Source of the DNA: Bacteroidaceae bacterium
GTDB taxonomy: Bacteria > Bacteroidota > Bacteroidia > Bacteroidales > Bacteroidaceae
Direction of reading: 5' to 3'
Length of the DNA stretch: 35,636 nt
Assembly: GCA_900769465.1 (NCBI GenBank)
Contig: CAAGGT010000320.1
Span: 1 to 35,636, forward strand
Part shown: piece after piece, positions 5,894-13,289 of the stretch
Numbering within the stretch: position 1 is the stretch's first letter
How the letters are laid out: every line of letters starts with the position of its first letter
Program-made: the position numbers and the translations under genes
The notes under the pieces: model-generated
What the model saw: only the letters and a program-made list of their open reading frames with translations
Told to the model about the DNA's origin: nothing
Database searches by the model: none

Positions 5894-6392
5894 ATTCTTC
5901 TACTGTTACTGTGATGTTTACCTTCACTGGTTCTTTCTCCCAGGTTATCTGAGGGAAAGCTTGCTGATCGTCGAAGATCCTGGCACAATCTGCGAACCAA
6001 TAGTCTCCTGACCTTTCCGGAAGATTCTGGGCGATTATGAGTGCTCCGGTCTTGCATCGAGCAAGGTAGGCCTGCATGGTATGCGAATGCTGATACGTTA
6101 GGATCTCCATAGCTTTTTCGTACAGATCCTTATAGTCAGGATAGATCTGTATCCTTGTGTTGAAGTTGTCGACATGGTGTATGACCGTGGTTCTGTCTCT
6201 CTGGATATAGCTCGCGATAGTGACATAGCGATAGCCGTATTGACGAGCGATCGCAGATACGGCCTGCAGGATCACAACAGTATCATTCTTTCTGCTGGAT
6301 CTTATCTGCTTCCAGGTCGCCCAGTCGACATTCTGTATGTGCAGGATAGCCCTTAGGATCTTCGATAAGCTAGGTCTTGTAGGATTATTCAT
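5880..6392 (-). CDS. DnaA domain-IV-like DNA-binding protein (170 aa)
   Basis: Residues about 40-95 resemble the DNA-binding domain IV of DnaA: a helix (VVILQAVSAIARQYGYRYVT), then IASYIQRDRTTVIHHVDNF, where TTVIHHV matches the DnaA signature helix. No AAA+ ATPase part is present, so it cannot be a full initiator. It may bind a phage or host origin, or act as a regulator. The C-terminal half (YLARCKTGALIIAQNLPERS) is unassigned and ends in an acidic VEEYEGM. It lies downstream of the replication block. The fold call rests on the motif only. Confidence 0.65.
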   Translation of the reverse strand: MNNPTRPSLSKILRAILHIQNVDWATWKQIRSSRKNDTVVILQAVSAIARQYGYRYVTIASYIQRDRTTVIHHVDNFNTRIQIYPDYKDLYEKAMEILTYQHSHTMQAYLARCKTGALIIAQNLPERSGDYWFADCARIFDDQQAFPQITWEKEPVKVNITVTVEEYEGM

Positions 6393-6395
6393 TTC

Positions 6396-7034
6396 TTACT
6401 TCGATTTTTCTTCTTCAAACTTTAATTTCAGATACGATATTACCTCGCGCACCAGCAATGTGATCTGCTGCGACACAGCGTCAGACGATGTCAGATCCAC
6501 TGTCTTCGACACCGGAAAATGCTTGGCGAAATCATAGCTGGATCTGACCACACATTCGATCGTATGGTTGCGTGTCTTCCTGAAATACTCGTCTCGATAC
6601 ATGTCCTCGTAGTAGTTCTGGGCCATCTGAGCCAGAGCGTTGCTGGCAAGAACAGAGGACAGGATCACCTTCTCGTCAGTGCTGGCGTCCGGTGAAAAGA
6701 CATTCATGATCGTCGTTTTCAGAAGCACGATCTTATAGTGGATGTAGTCATAGAACTCGTCCATCTGGTCGACTATAAACTCGCGCTGATCGTCGTTGAA
6801 CGGCATGAAGAACGCAGCGTTGAACCTGCGGTAATTCTCCTTCCATCTGTTTCTAGCCGCCTGCAGTTTGTGTGCGCAGTTGAGATCCTTGATGTCCTTG
6901 CAGTAGATCTGATAGGAAGCGTCCATCAGATAGAAGGGGACTAGCATACGCGAGTCGTCTCTGCCGTTAGCCGCGGACAGCTTCATGTTTCTATACGCTA
7001 GGTAGGTATCTACAATTTCTTGGTTAGTTATCAT
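6396..7034 (-). CDS. Hypothetical helical protein (212 aa)
   Basis: ATG 7034, stop 6396. Mostly helical and charged, with no signal peptide or membrane segment. Notable stretches are FMPFNDDQREFIVDQMDEFY and YYEDMYRDEYFRKTRNH, then VREVISYLKLKFEEEKSK at the end. I do not recognise a family. It sits between the DUF1064 nuclease and the DnaA-like gene, so a replication or recombination accessory role is possible but not shown. Confidence 0.7.
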   Translation of the reverse strand: MITNQEIVDTYLAYRNMKLSAANGRDDSRMLVPFYLMDASYQIYCKDIKDLNCAHKLQAARNRWKENYRRFNAAFFMPFNDDQREFIVDQMDEFYDYIHYKIVLLKTTIMNVFSPDASTDEKVILSSVLASNALAQMAQNYYEDMYRDEYFRKTRNHTIECVVRSSYDFAKHFPVSKTVDLTSSDAVSQQITLLVREVISYLKLKFEEEKSK

Positions 7035-7040
7035 AGGTTG

Positions 7041-7412
7041 TTATACTTCTTTTATCGCGATCCCCAGGAACGCTCTCATCATTTTCTTCTTAAGGATATA
7101 CTCCTTGGTCCTTACGCCCTTGGCGTCCTCTACGATCTCGTTTCCGTTCTCGTCCTTGTATACGAAGTCAGCAACGTAATGCACGGCCTTCTGGGCGACT
7201 CTGGTGACCTCCTTGGTCTTGGTCTTAAGCTGGACGAACTTGGTCTCGTAGATCGTCGGAATGAGCTCGTAAGAGACCTGTAACCTAAGATCCGAGATCG
7301 TTCCATTCTTCTCCAGGATCTTCAGCACCTTGTATCTCGAAAGCTCCTTCTTTGAATCGAACAGTATGCCGTCATAGACAACTTTCTTGTTTCCGTATTT
7401 TGTAAGTCTCAT
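7041..7412 (-). CDS. DUF1064 family nuclease-like protein
   Basis: The 123-residue protein has the DUF1064 layout: KYGNKKVVYDGILFDSKKEL at the N-terminus, then YVADFVYKDENGNEIVEDAK and GVRTKEYILKKKMM. The glutamate of SKKE, the aspartate of ADF and the E-D-A-K motif form a plausible PD-(D/E)xK site. DUF1064 proteins are common in phage replication modules and are thought to be Holliday-junction resolvase-like or related endonucleases. Placement between SSB and other replication genes fits. Confidence 0.85.
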   Translation of the reverse strand: MRLTKYGNKKVVYDGILFDSKKELSRYKVLKILEKNGTISDLRLQVSYELIPTIYETKFVQLKTKTKEVTRVAQKAVHYVADFVYKDENGNEIVEDAKGVRTKEYILKKKMMRAFLGIAIKEV

Positions 7413-7415
7413 GTC

Positions 7416-7616
7416 TTAAAAAAGAGAGAGCTGAAGACCTTCTTTCTTGATCCTGGCCTCCAGCTCTGCCTCGCGTCTTTGCGCCTTACGAACGATGAGT
7501 CTAACCTGACGAGTCCTGTTCTTGATGTAGAACCCTCTGCATCTGCCTCCAGCCTCTCGATCGATCTCGTCCTGTAGTTTCATTATCTTTGAAACCTCTT
7601 TGTCGGTCAGTTTCAT
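7416..7616 (-). CDS. Small basic hypothetical protein (66 aa)
   Basis: A helical, very basic protein (RGFYIKNRTRQVRLIVRKAQ) with a coiled-coil-like end and LQLSLF at the C-terminus. ATG 7616, stop 7416, four bases ahead of the DUF1064 start. It may bind nucleic acid. No family assigned. Confidence 0.65.
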   Translation of the reverse strand: MKLTDKEVSKIMKLQDEIDREAGGRCRGFYIKNRTRQVRLIVRKAQRREAELEARIKKEGLQLSLF

Positions 7617-7637
7617 ATTCGTAAAGCTTGGTTAATG

Positions 7638-8084
7638 CTAAAATGGCAAGTCACTGTCATCCATTTCTGTTGGATAAGGCATCGGCGTGGTTGCTTTCGG
7701 TCTCTGCGGTGCAGTTGCCTGCTGAGCTACCGGCTGGGAATTGTTCTGCTGGTTCTCGGATCTTCCGCCAAGGAGCTGCATGCTGTTGGCGATGATCCTG
7801 GTGACATACTTCTCGTTGCCGGAATTGTCGGTATACTTCTCTGTCTTGATCTTTCCTTCGACGTATACCTGAGTACCCTTGGTGACGTACTTTTCAGCGA
7901 CCTCGGCCAGTCTGCCCCAGATCGTGATGCTGTGCCACTCTGTCTGCTCGACGGTGTTGCCGTCCTTGCCTCTGAACTTCTCGCTGGTTGCGAGAGAAAA
8001 AGAAGCGACCTTCTGGTCGCCTACTGTGCGGACGTTGACCTCCTGGCCAACTCTTCCGATCAAAATGACTTTATTGATTGACAT
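7638..8084 (-). CDS. ssb: Single-stranded DNA-binding protein
   Basis: A 148-residue SSB. The OB fold starts MSINKVILIGRVGQEVNVRT and contains SFSLATSEKF, TEWHSITIWGRLAEVAEKYV and GTQVYVEGKIKTEKYTDNSG, all typical. A Gln/Pro-rich linker leads to the acidic tip DDSDLPF (142-148), which in bacterial SSBs recruits repair and replication partners. Coats ssDNA during phage replication and annealing. The ATG overlaps the end of the upstream gene by 25 bases. Confidence 0.97.
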   Translation of the reverse strand: MSINKVILIGRVGQEVNVRTVGDQKVASFSLATSEKFRGKDGNTVEQTEWHSITIWGRLAEVAEKYVTKGTQVYVEGKIKTEKYTDNSGNEKYVTRIIANSMQLLGGRSENQQNNSQPVAQQATAPQRPKATTPMPYPTEMDDSDLPF

Positions 8085-8293
8085 GATGTATTGTGGGATA
8101 ATTGATTTATTTCCTCTTCCTGCTCACAGCTAGGACCTTGCCTGAATTCAAAGTCAGATCCACATGAAGGGCATTTGTAATAACCGACCACACGGTCGTA
8201 TCTAGGATTCTCCATCTCCTCTCCGGTGACCTCGCTTTCCATAAAGTCTCCGACCCATGCGACCTCGTGATCGTAATACCAACATTTGTACAT
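8060..8293 (-). CDS. Small zinc-ribbon-like protein (77 aa)
   Basis: ATG 8293, stop 8060. The protein has KCPSCGSDFEF (CxxC) and two later cysteines, which could complete a zinc site, after an N-terminal MYKCWYYDHEVAW. The last residues overlap the ssb start. Function unknown; its position suggests replication or nucleic-acid association. Confidence 0.6.
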   Translation of the reverse strand: MYKCWYYDHEVAWVGDFMESEVTGEEMENPRYDRVVGYYKCPSCGSDFEFRQGPSCEQEEEINQLSHNTSCQSIKSF

Positions 8294-8296
8294 GAA

Positions 8297-8893
8297 TTAA
8301 TTCTGATTAGTGATGTCTACAAAATAGAAACCTGACCTTGGACGATTCTCCATGATCAGGCTTCTGTTAGTGTTTTCGTTGTAGAACGCGGTCGTACTTC
8401 CGCGTTCCGTAAAGATGTATCCAAGCTTCTTCAGCCTGTACCTCATCTGTATCTGCCAGCGTGGCTTCTGGACTACCGGCATCTTGGTCTGGCGCGGCAA
8501 CCCGAACAGTGCCCTGGCTTTTTCCAACTTTAAAGTTGCAGCTCTGGAGGCTACCTGCCTCTCCCTGCGCAGCATCTCTGCTTCCGGGCTCTTAGGAACT
8601 CTCTTGTGTCCGGGCTTGAAGCGGTAGGGCTCTAGGTGATCACATCTGAAACCGGGAGGCTTCGGCACTCCCTTCATTGCCTTGATCGACGCCTCGATAA
8701 GATCCTGGTACATCTGCTTCATATGCTCGTCGCTTTTCTTCAGCCCATACCGGGAAGCGAGCCTGGCTACGGATCTCTCAGATATCCCGAGATGTTCGGC
8801 CAGTTTCGCATTCCTGGTACAGCAGAAGTTCTCCTTCAGCCAGCTGATCTGCTCTTCTGTAAGTACTAGCTTATTCGTCGGCATAATCGTCAT
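8297..8893 (-). CDS. HTH DNA-binding protein (198 aa)
   Basis: The N-terminus carries a helix-turn-helix: LTEEQISWLKENFCCTRNAK, then LAEHLGISERSVARLASRYG. This double-helix arrangement is common in phage regulators and in the DNA-binding parts of HNH proteins. A basic central region (EPYRFKPGHKRVPKSPE) and a C-terminal beta-like region (YIFTERGSTTAFYNE) follow. No HNH catalytic motif is visible. It could be an early-gene regulator. ATG 8893 or the in-frame ATG 8884 are both possible starts. Confidence 0.7.
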   Translation of the reverse strand: MTIMPTNKLVLTEEQISWLKENFCCTRNAKLAEHLGISERSVARLASRYGLKKSDEHMKQMYQDLIEASIKAMKGVPKPPGFRCDHLEPYRFKPGHKRVPKSPEAEMLRRERQVASRAATLKLEKARALFGLPRQTKMPVVQKPRWQIQMRYRLKKLGYIFTERGSTTAFYNENTNRSLIMENRPRSGFYFVDITNQN

Positions 8894-8996
8894 CGGTGTT
8901 AGTCTCTTCCTGAGAATCCTGGTCCATCTTCTCGAATTCCTTGATGACCTGCGCTCCGAAATATTCTAGCTCAGTTCTAGTAAAGTTTACACTCAT
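8871..8996 (-). CDS. Small acidic protein (41 aa)
   Basis: ATG 8996, TAA 8871-8873. The product is MSVNFTRTELEYFGAQVIKE followed by a Glu/Asp-rich tail (DSQEETNTDDDYADE). It overlaps both neighbours by about 20 bases, filling the gap between the HTH_39-like and the 198-residue HTH genes. Its ATG is in a good position after AGTG context, but no family supports it. Confidence 0.5.
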   Translation of the reverse strand: MSVNFTRTELEYFGAQVIKEFEKMDQDSQEETNTDDDYADE

Positions 8997-9216
8997 TGTC
9001 TAGTCTCATTCTGTATGACATTATCCTTTTCTTCTTGTTACCTGACGTCACTGTGATCCACTCCTTGACGATAGGATGTCCCTGTCTGATCAATTCTCCG
9101 ATCCTGGTGGCGAGCTTCATAGTACCGGCCTGTGCAAGACCGTCGATGCCTGTCATGGTAAAACCTCGCGAAAGATACTCAAGAATTCTCTTTCTTTGTG
9201 TGATTACGTCTGTCAT
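8977..9216 (-). CDS. Helix-turn-helix domain protein (HTH_39-like, 79 aa)
   Basis: The sequence (VITQRKRILEYLSRGFTMTG, then LAQAGTMKLATRIGELIRQG) matches the small winged-helix family seen in many Bacteroidales phages, with 'R..I..yL..G' and 'l.a.Ri..Lr..G' spacing. It likely binds DNA. ATG 9216. Possibly a local regulator of the early operon. Confidence 0.75.
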   Translation of the reverse strand: MTDVITQRKRILEYLSRGFTMTGIDGLAQAGTMKLATRIGELIRQGHPIVKEWITVTSGNKKKRIMSYRMRLDNECKLY

Positions 9217-9227
9217 AATGCAAAAAT

Positions 9228-10057
9228 TTAGAATGGACGGATATAACGGAAGCTCTCTTCCCTGGTGCTGATAGTCTGAACGCTCTTGTTCTGGAGGAAG
9301 TCATTCCAGGCGCGGATGATGTATCTGAAGTCATCGTGGCGTGGAAGGTGATCAGCCTTCATCCTGTGACGGATCAGTTTCTTTCTGACATGAAGGATCG
9401 TACCGTTCTTTGAGCGGCCGTCAATGCATAGCTCCTTAAGGAAGTCGGTGATCTTCTCTTCCGGATGGTGCAGACCTTTCTCCAGGAACAATGAGAACGC
9501 CGCCAAGAGGGTAATGGGAGCGATGGTGATGTTCGAGCTAAGGAGACGGTCGCAAATGTTCAGCCATTTGTGTATGTCCTTATCAAGAGTCTCATACACT
9601 TCGATCCTGGCCTTTCTTGTGGCTTCGACTCGGTTGTTGAATCTTGCCACCGTCTCCCAACCTTGGTTCATGTCATAACAGAGGTTAAGGAACTTGCCGA
9701 TCACTGACTCGCAGCGTACGGTGTTCGTGCCGCCCTTTCTCTGGATCACATCGGATATCCTTCGGATCGTAGGGGTGTCCATGATGTCGAACGATGAGTC
9801 CGAAGCTCCCGTAAAGAGGATGAACGGACATACGACTCCAGATCGGATTACAGCCAGGAGTCTGTGCTGGCCGTTGAGAAGGAGTCCGCCTTCCGATACC
9901 ACGATGGCATCGTTTGAAAGCTCCCAGTCTCCTCGGGTCATAGCTGCCGCAAGAGCTTCAACCTGGTTCTCTCTTACGTTTCTGTTGTTCTTGTTGCGCT
10001 GAAGCAACTCTTTTGCCTGTGCAGGACGATCATTACCTGCTTGATTTCTGTTTTCAT
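9228..10057 (-). pseudogene. ParB-like (NGQHRL) protein with frameshifted N-terminus
   Basis: The main frame (259+ residues) has the ParB/Srx-type motif SEGGLLLNGQHRLLAVIRSG preceded by a helix (ENQVEALAAAMTRGDWELS). Phage members may act as regulators, nucleases or partition-type proteins. The only in-frame start is a TTG at 10007, but family-like sequence (RPAQAKELLQRNKNNRNV) continues upstream of it. An ATG at 10057, two bases after the DnaC-like stop, reads MKTEIKQ and would join this frame if one base were restored near 10034-10040. The 830-base span is one base short of whole codons. So the gene is probably frameshifted at its 5' end, or translated from TTG. Confidence 0.7.
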
Positions 10058-10059
10058 GA

Positions 10060-10740
10060 TTAACGTCTAAATGTCGGATTTGTGTATACTATGCACTTCA
10101 TGATCTCGTTGAATCGGTCGGCGATCCTGTCGCCGTACTTCTCTCGGATCTGTGCGGGTGTCAGATTGGTGGTGATGAATGTGAAGAGCTGCTGCCTGTA
10201 GCGGTGCTCCATGATCTCGATCACCGGGTTTATCGCGTTGCCGTAGTCCAGGACCTCGGTTGGCTCTAGCCCTACGTCGTCGATGCAGAGGACTGTGACT
10301 GTCTTCGCCTCGTTCATCAATGACTCATCCTTGGCGATCTGGGAAATCCTTCGGGCGGATGTCGACTTGATGCTCCAGTTCTTGAACTCTCCGCGTGTCT
10401 CGAAAGCTCTGGTCGCCTGGATCTTGTTCAGATATTTGCAGACCGACACGAAAGCGTTCATCGTCGTGGTCTTGCCGTTGCCGCAGTTGCCACAGAGTAG
10501 GATGCCGCATTTGGTCGACTTCTCCGTCATGGTCTCGGCGATCTTCTTGAGATACTCGTAGATCTTGTCCTCTTGCCTGCAGCTCATCCCTCTGTTCTGG
10601 ACTTCCTGGATATAAGCGTCGGTGATCATCATCAGAGCATCCGAGACTGATACTTGCCACCTAAAAAGGTCCTTCGTAGTCTTCTGCTGAGTTAGCCACG
10701 ACCTGAACGCCTCTGCGTTGATTTGACTTATTGTTTCCAT
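10060..10740 (-). CDS. DnaC-like helicase loader (AAA+ ATPase)
   Basis: This 226-residue protein has Walker A GNCGNGKTT (residues 84-92), Walker B LCIDDVG (151-157), a sensor-1 TTN (190-192) in FTFITTNLTPAQIREKYG, and a downstream GDRIADRFNE with a candidate arginine finger. This is the DnaC/phage P group, which loads the replicative DnaB helicase. No phage DnaB gene is seen in the window, so it probably recruits the host helicase. It lies directly after the initiator gene, whose end overlaps its first 80 bases in another frame, like lambda O then P. Confidence 0.92.
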   Translation of the reverse strand: METISQINAEAFRSWLTQQKTTKDLFRWQVSVSDALMMITDAYIQEVQNRGMSCRQEDKIYEYLKKIAETMTEKSTKCGILLCGNCGNGKTTTMNAFVSVCKYLNKIQATRAFETRGEFKNWSIKSTSARRISQIAKDESLMNEAKTVTVLCIDDVGLEPTEVLDYGNAINPVIEIMEHRYRQQLFTFITTNLTPAQIREKYGDRIADRFNEIMKCIVYTNPTFRR

Positions 10741-11428
10741 TGGTGTCTTTAGTTTGTTTTCTTATGACCTCGGCCTTGACGCGGAGGTAATTGAGGAAGT
10801 GTCTCTTGAAATCCGGATAGTCAGCATGCCTGGTCGAATTGTGCTCCTGCTCTATCAGGAATTCCTCGAAGATCTGCATTACCTGGGGAATAGGGAGGTG
10901 TGATGACATTGCAGCCATCTGCCACTGCGCTTCCGTCCGGTACTCCTGCGCGAAGGCAGCTTCGCGATCTTCCTCACGCGTATACGTGCGCGCTTTAGTA
11001 TTATCTCTAATAACTTCTTTACATTCTTTTTCATTCTTTGTTTCGGATACCGATCGGCGCGCGATCGGCGCGTCATCGGCGCATGTATCGGCGCACCTTG
11101 CACCGTCACTACCTTGGTAACTATCCCAATTACAGATAGTTAAGATGGTTACCTTTTGGCGCGTGGATCGGCTCACCATCCCTTCTTTCTCGAGCAACTC
11201 CACAAACCTCTCCGCTGTCCTTTTGCTCGTCTTCCAGAGCTTCGAGAGGTACGTCAGGCTGGCGACGATCTGTCCTCTTTTCAGCTCGATCAGGTGGTTG
11301 CCTGATAGGAATTTCTTGTCCTCGTGGTTGACTCCCAGGAGGAGGATCACCCACCATCCGAGCTTCTGAAGATCCTGCGCCAGCCAGTGGTCCTCCAGGT
11401 CTCTGTATGTCTTAATCCATCCTGCCAT
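10661..11428 (-). CDS. O/DnaD-like replication initiator (255 aa)
   Basis: The N-terminal part (MAGWIKTYRDLEDHWLAQD and LGWWVILLLGVNHEDKKF) is typical of phage initiator proteins with a winged helix; the helix-turn-helix is SLTYLSKLWKTSKRTAERFV with VTILTICNW. A low-complexity linker (residues about 110-145) follows and its DNA carries the origin repeats. The C-terminal part (MAAMSSHLPIPQVMQIFEEF) resembles a DnaD-like helical domain, ending EDYEGPF. It likely binds the iterons, melts the AT-rich stretch and hands the helicase over from the downstream DnaC-like loader. Exact family is uncertain. Confidence 0.78.
   Translation of the reverse strand: MAGWIKTYRDLEDHWLAQDLQKLGWWVILLLGVNHEDKKFLSGNHLIELKRGQIVASLTYLSKLWKTSKRTAERFVELLEKEGMVSRSTRQKVTILTICNWDSYQGSDGARCADTCADDAPIARRSVSETKNEKECKEVIRDNTKARTYTREEDREAAFAQEYRTEAQWQMAAMSSHLPIPQVMQIFEEFLIEQEHNSTRHADYPDFKRHFLNYLRVKAEVIRKQTKDTNGNNKSNQRRGVQVVANSAEDYEGPF
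10991..11094. other. Probable replication origin: four iterons next to an AT-rich stretch
   Basis: ATCGGCGC occurs at 11053-11060, 11064-11071, 11075-11082 and 11087-11094, with spacings of 11, 11 and 12 bases, so all lie on one face of the helix. A weaker copy, ATCGGCTC, lies at 11167-11174. Just to the left, 10991-11040 has only 13 G/C in 50 bases by hand count. Iterons inside the initiator gene followed by an AT-rich unwinding element is the layout of the lambda origin inside gene O. Function is inferred. Confidence 0.75.
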
Positions 11429-11862
11429 TATAAGTACTGTTTATACCGTTCGATCTCCGCCTCAGCCATCCTTAACAGGCTCTCTTCATCTGCTGAAGGA
11501 AGGTAGCATCCGAGCTCGTTTGAAGCCCAATTGCGAAGCTTCTCGATCGAGGCGGACATCTCTTCCACCGTGAGATCTTTCGAGCTTCTGAGCGTCTCTA
11601 TATTGCCCAGGATCTTGTCCTGCTTCACGATTACAAAGAGGTGTCTGTTGACATGCCTCTTGTAGTAGTACTCCTTCACGTAATCCATGGTCTCGCCCTG
11701 ATCCAGAGCGAGTATGCCGAGCAATATATGCAGGTAGCTGTTCTGCCGGAGACTCCTTTTGCGGATCTCCGACAGTTCAAATCTGCTACCCTTCGAGACC
11801 AGGAACTTGAAGCGTTCCTCAGCCTTCTTCCTGTCAAGTTCGTTGGAGGAATCGTAGATCAT
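11428..11862 (-). CDS. NinB/Orf-like recombination protein (144 aa)
   Basis: The N-terminus FKFLVSKGSRFELSEIRKRS, then SLRQNSYLHILLGILALDQG and ETMDYVKEYYYKR, matches the NinB-like phage family, where lambda Orf is a recombination mediator that helps load annealing proteins onto SSB-coated DNA. A helical C-terminus (SIEKLRNWASNELGCYLPSA) ends in ERYKQYL. ATG 11862; its last base overlaps the initiator ATG. Placement with a Rad52-like protein and Gp157 supports a recombination role. Confidence 0.65.
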   Translation of the reverse strand: MIYDSSNELDRKKAEERFKFLVSKGSRFELSEIRKRSLRQNSYLHILLGILALDQGETMDYVKEYYYKRHVNRHLFVIVKQDKILGNIETLRSSKDLTVEEMSASIEKLRNWASNELGCYLPSADEESLLRMAEAEIERYKQYL

Positions 11863-11863
11863 A

Positions 11864-12400
11864 TTACTTCATAATGACTGACCAGTTCTCTTCAAGTGCC
11901 GCGCCCGGAAGTTGCATGCCTTCCTTCTTGATCATTTCCTTGATGATGGTCTTGTTGATCTTCAGATCGGGAAGAGAGATGTAATCCGGGAGCGTCTGTC
12001 TGAACGCCTCCAGGGCGAAGGCATAAGGACCTAGGAGGAGATCGTCGTCCGTCACAGTCCGCTCGGACCTGCGAAGGCTGAACTTGGTGTACGCCCCATC
12101 AAGCTTGCTGATGTTGTTCGCCTGCATGGAGTCCATCACTCGGCCCTTCAGCCTCTCAGAAGCTTTCTCGGCTGTCTTCTTCAATGCCTGGAGTCTCTTG
12201 ATCTCAGCGTCGATCATAAGTGCCGCTGAGTCGAAGTTACGGATGAGAGCTCCGTAGCTGTCTGTCTTTGCCTTAAGACTCTGCTCTGTATCTGTCAGTG
12301 CCTCTTCAAGTTCTGGGGTGAGCTCTCCGCCATTCTCCCAGAGAGCGTCCTCGATAGCTGACATGTCAGTGGTCAGCTGAAATAATGATCTTGTATCCAT
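11864..12400 (-). CDS. Gp157 family phage protein
   Basis: The 178-residue protein starts MDTRSLFQLTTDMSAIEDAL, has a long coiled coil (DAEIKRLQALKKTAEKASER) and ends with GMQLPGAALEENWSVIMK. This is the Siphovirus Gp157 layout, usually next to single-strand annealing genes. Gp157 was linked to phage resistance or recombination, with no firm biochemistry. Directly follows the Rad52-like gene with 2 bases between them. Confidence 0.82.
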   Translation of the reverse strand: MDTRSLFQLTTDMSAIEDALWENGGELTPELEEALTDTEQSLKAKTDSYGALIRNFDSAALMIDAEIKRLQALKKTAEKASERLKGRVMDSMQANNISKLDGAYTKFSLRRSERTVTDDDLLLGPYAFALEAFRQTLPDYISLPDLKINKTIIKEMIKKEGMQLPGAALEENWSVIMK

Positions 12401-12402
12401 AG

Positions 12403-12930
12403 TTATTTTCTGAATCTTTGGTTACCCTTCTTGTCGCAGATGATGAGACTTGTGATGTTTCCGTCGTCATCGTATTCGATATGATAGACATAGAAAGACT
12501 GCGTCATCTGCTGCGTTGTCTTGTTGCCGTATGTCTTCTCCTTCCACTCTCCGTCTTCAAGTTTGATGTAGATGTTCGGGGCGGTGTAGAGCTCTCGGCC
12601 GATGCCCCAGTTGAAGCACGCTCTCTTGAAAGAGTCGGAAGCCTGTCCCTTCTCCTTCTCGGTGTTGCTCTCCGTGCCGACGTCCTGCTTGCTTACCCAG
12701 AGACCTTTCTCATTGTCCCATACGCTGACCGTGCAATAGAGCTTGCCGTCGATGATCGTATGGCTTCTCTGCCAGTTCATCGGGCCATACGTCTCGTCCA
12801 GAAGTCTCTGATCGACTCGTGCGTCCTTATAGAGGAGCAGGGAAGCATATACATTCCCTGCTTTATTCATAGCTACCTGGGCTGCTCTGATCTCGATCTC
12901 GTCAGCCCTTAATCTTCTAAATGCTCCCAT
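12403..12930 (-). CDS. Rad52/Sak-like single-strand annealing protein
   Basis: The core LLLYKDARVDQRLLDETYG, WQRSHTIIDGKLYCTVSVWD and DVGTESNTEKEKGQASDSFK, then RACFNWGIGRELYTAP, is the Rad52/22-like Sak type of annealing protein seen in many Bacteroidales phages. It binds ssDNA and promotes annealing in phage recombination. At 175 residues it has the annealing core only, without the longer C-terminal tail of Rad52. It heads the recombination block with Gp157 and NinB-like genes. Confidence 0.85.
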   Translation of the reverse strand: MGAFRRLRADEIEIRAAQVAMNKAGNVYASLLLYKDARVDQRLLDETYGPMNWQRSHTIIDGKLYCTVSVWDNEKGLWVSKQDVGTESNTEKEKGQASDSFKRACFNWGIGRELYTAPNIYIKLEDGEWKEKTYGNKTTQQMTQSFYVYHIEYDDDGNITSLIICDKKGNQRFRK

Positions 12931-12932
12931 GG

Positions 12933-13217
12933 TTAGTTTTCTTCTTTGTTAGATTTCTCGATCTTCAGGATCGCCTCCTGGACTGTGTCCTCGGCAACGT
13001 CGTAGGAATCCTTAGTTCCTTCGATGATCTCGTATTCCTGCTTCAGGAGGTGAGTCCATGTTCCCTGCTCCTGAATGTCGATCTCCAGGACCGGATTGCT
13101 CTGGCCGTACTTGATAAGTTCGAATCTGATTGAGATCCCGTCCTCGTTCTCGAGGAATTTCTCTGCCATGTGTTCAAGAATCTCTGGCAAAGCTTCTTTT
13201 GTAATGTAATTTTTCAT
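12933..13217 (-). CDS. Hypothetical protein (94 aa)
   Basis: ATG 13217; ends EKSNKEEN just before the Rad52-like ATG. Helix (KEALPEILEHMAEKFLENED), two strands (ISIRFELIKYG, PVLEIDIQEQG), then a helix with TVQEAILKIEKS. No family assigned. It is the first protein gene after the tRNA on the leftward transcript. Confidence 0.7.
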   Translation of the reverse strand: MKNYITKEALPEILEHMAEKFLENEDGISIRFELIKYGQSNPVLEIDIQEQGTWTHLLKQEYEIIEGTKDSYDVAEDTVQEAILKIEKSNKEEN

Positions 13218-13239
13218 ACCTTTGTGAAACGGATTTGTG

Positions 13240-13276
13240 AGAGCTGTTCTTCCACCTGGGGAGGCAGCTCTTTTTT
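13240..13276 (+). terminator. Hairpin with T-run facing rightward
   Basis: AGAGCTG (13240-13246) pairs with CAGCTCT (13265-13271), followed by a six-T run on the plus strand. This is a good intrinsic terminator for rightward transcripts, yet all nearby genes run leftward. It could stop antisense transcription into the tRNA or serve as a hairpin in the leftward RNA. Confidence 0.5.
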
Positions 13277-13289
13277 GTTAAACATAATG

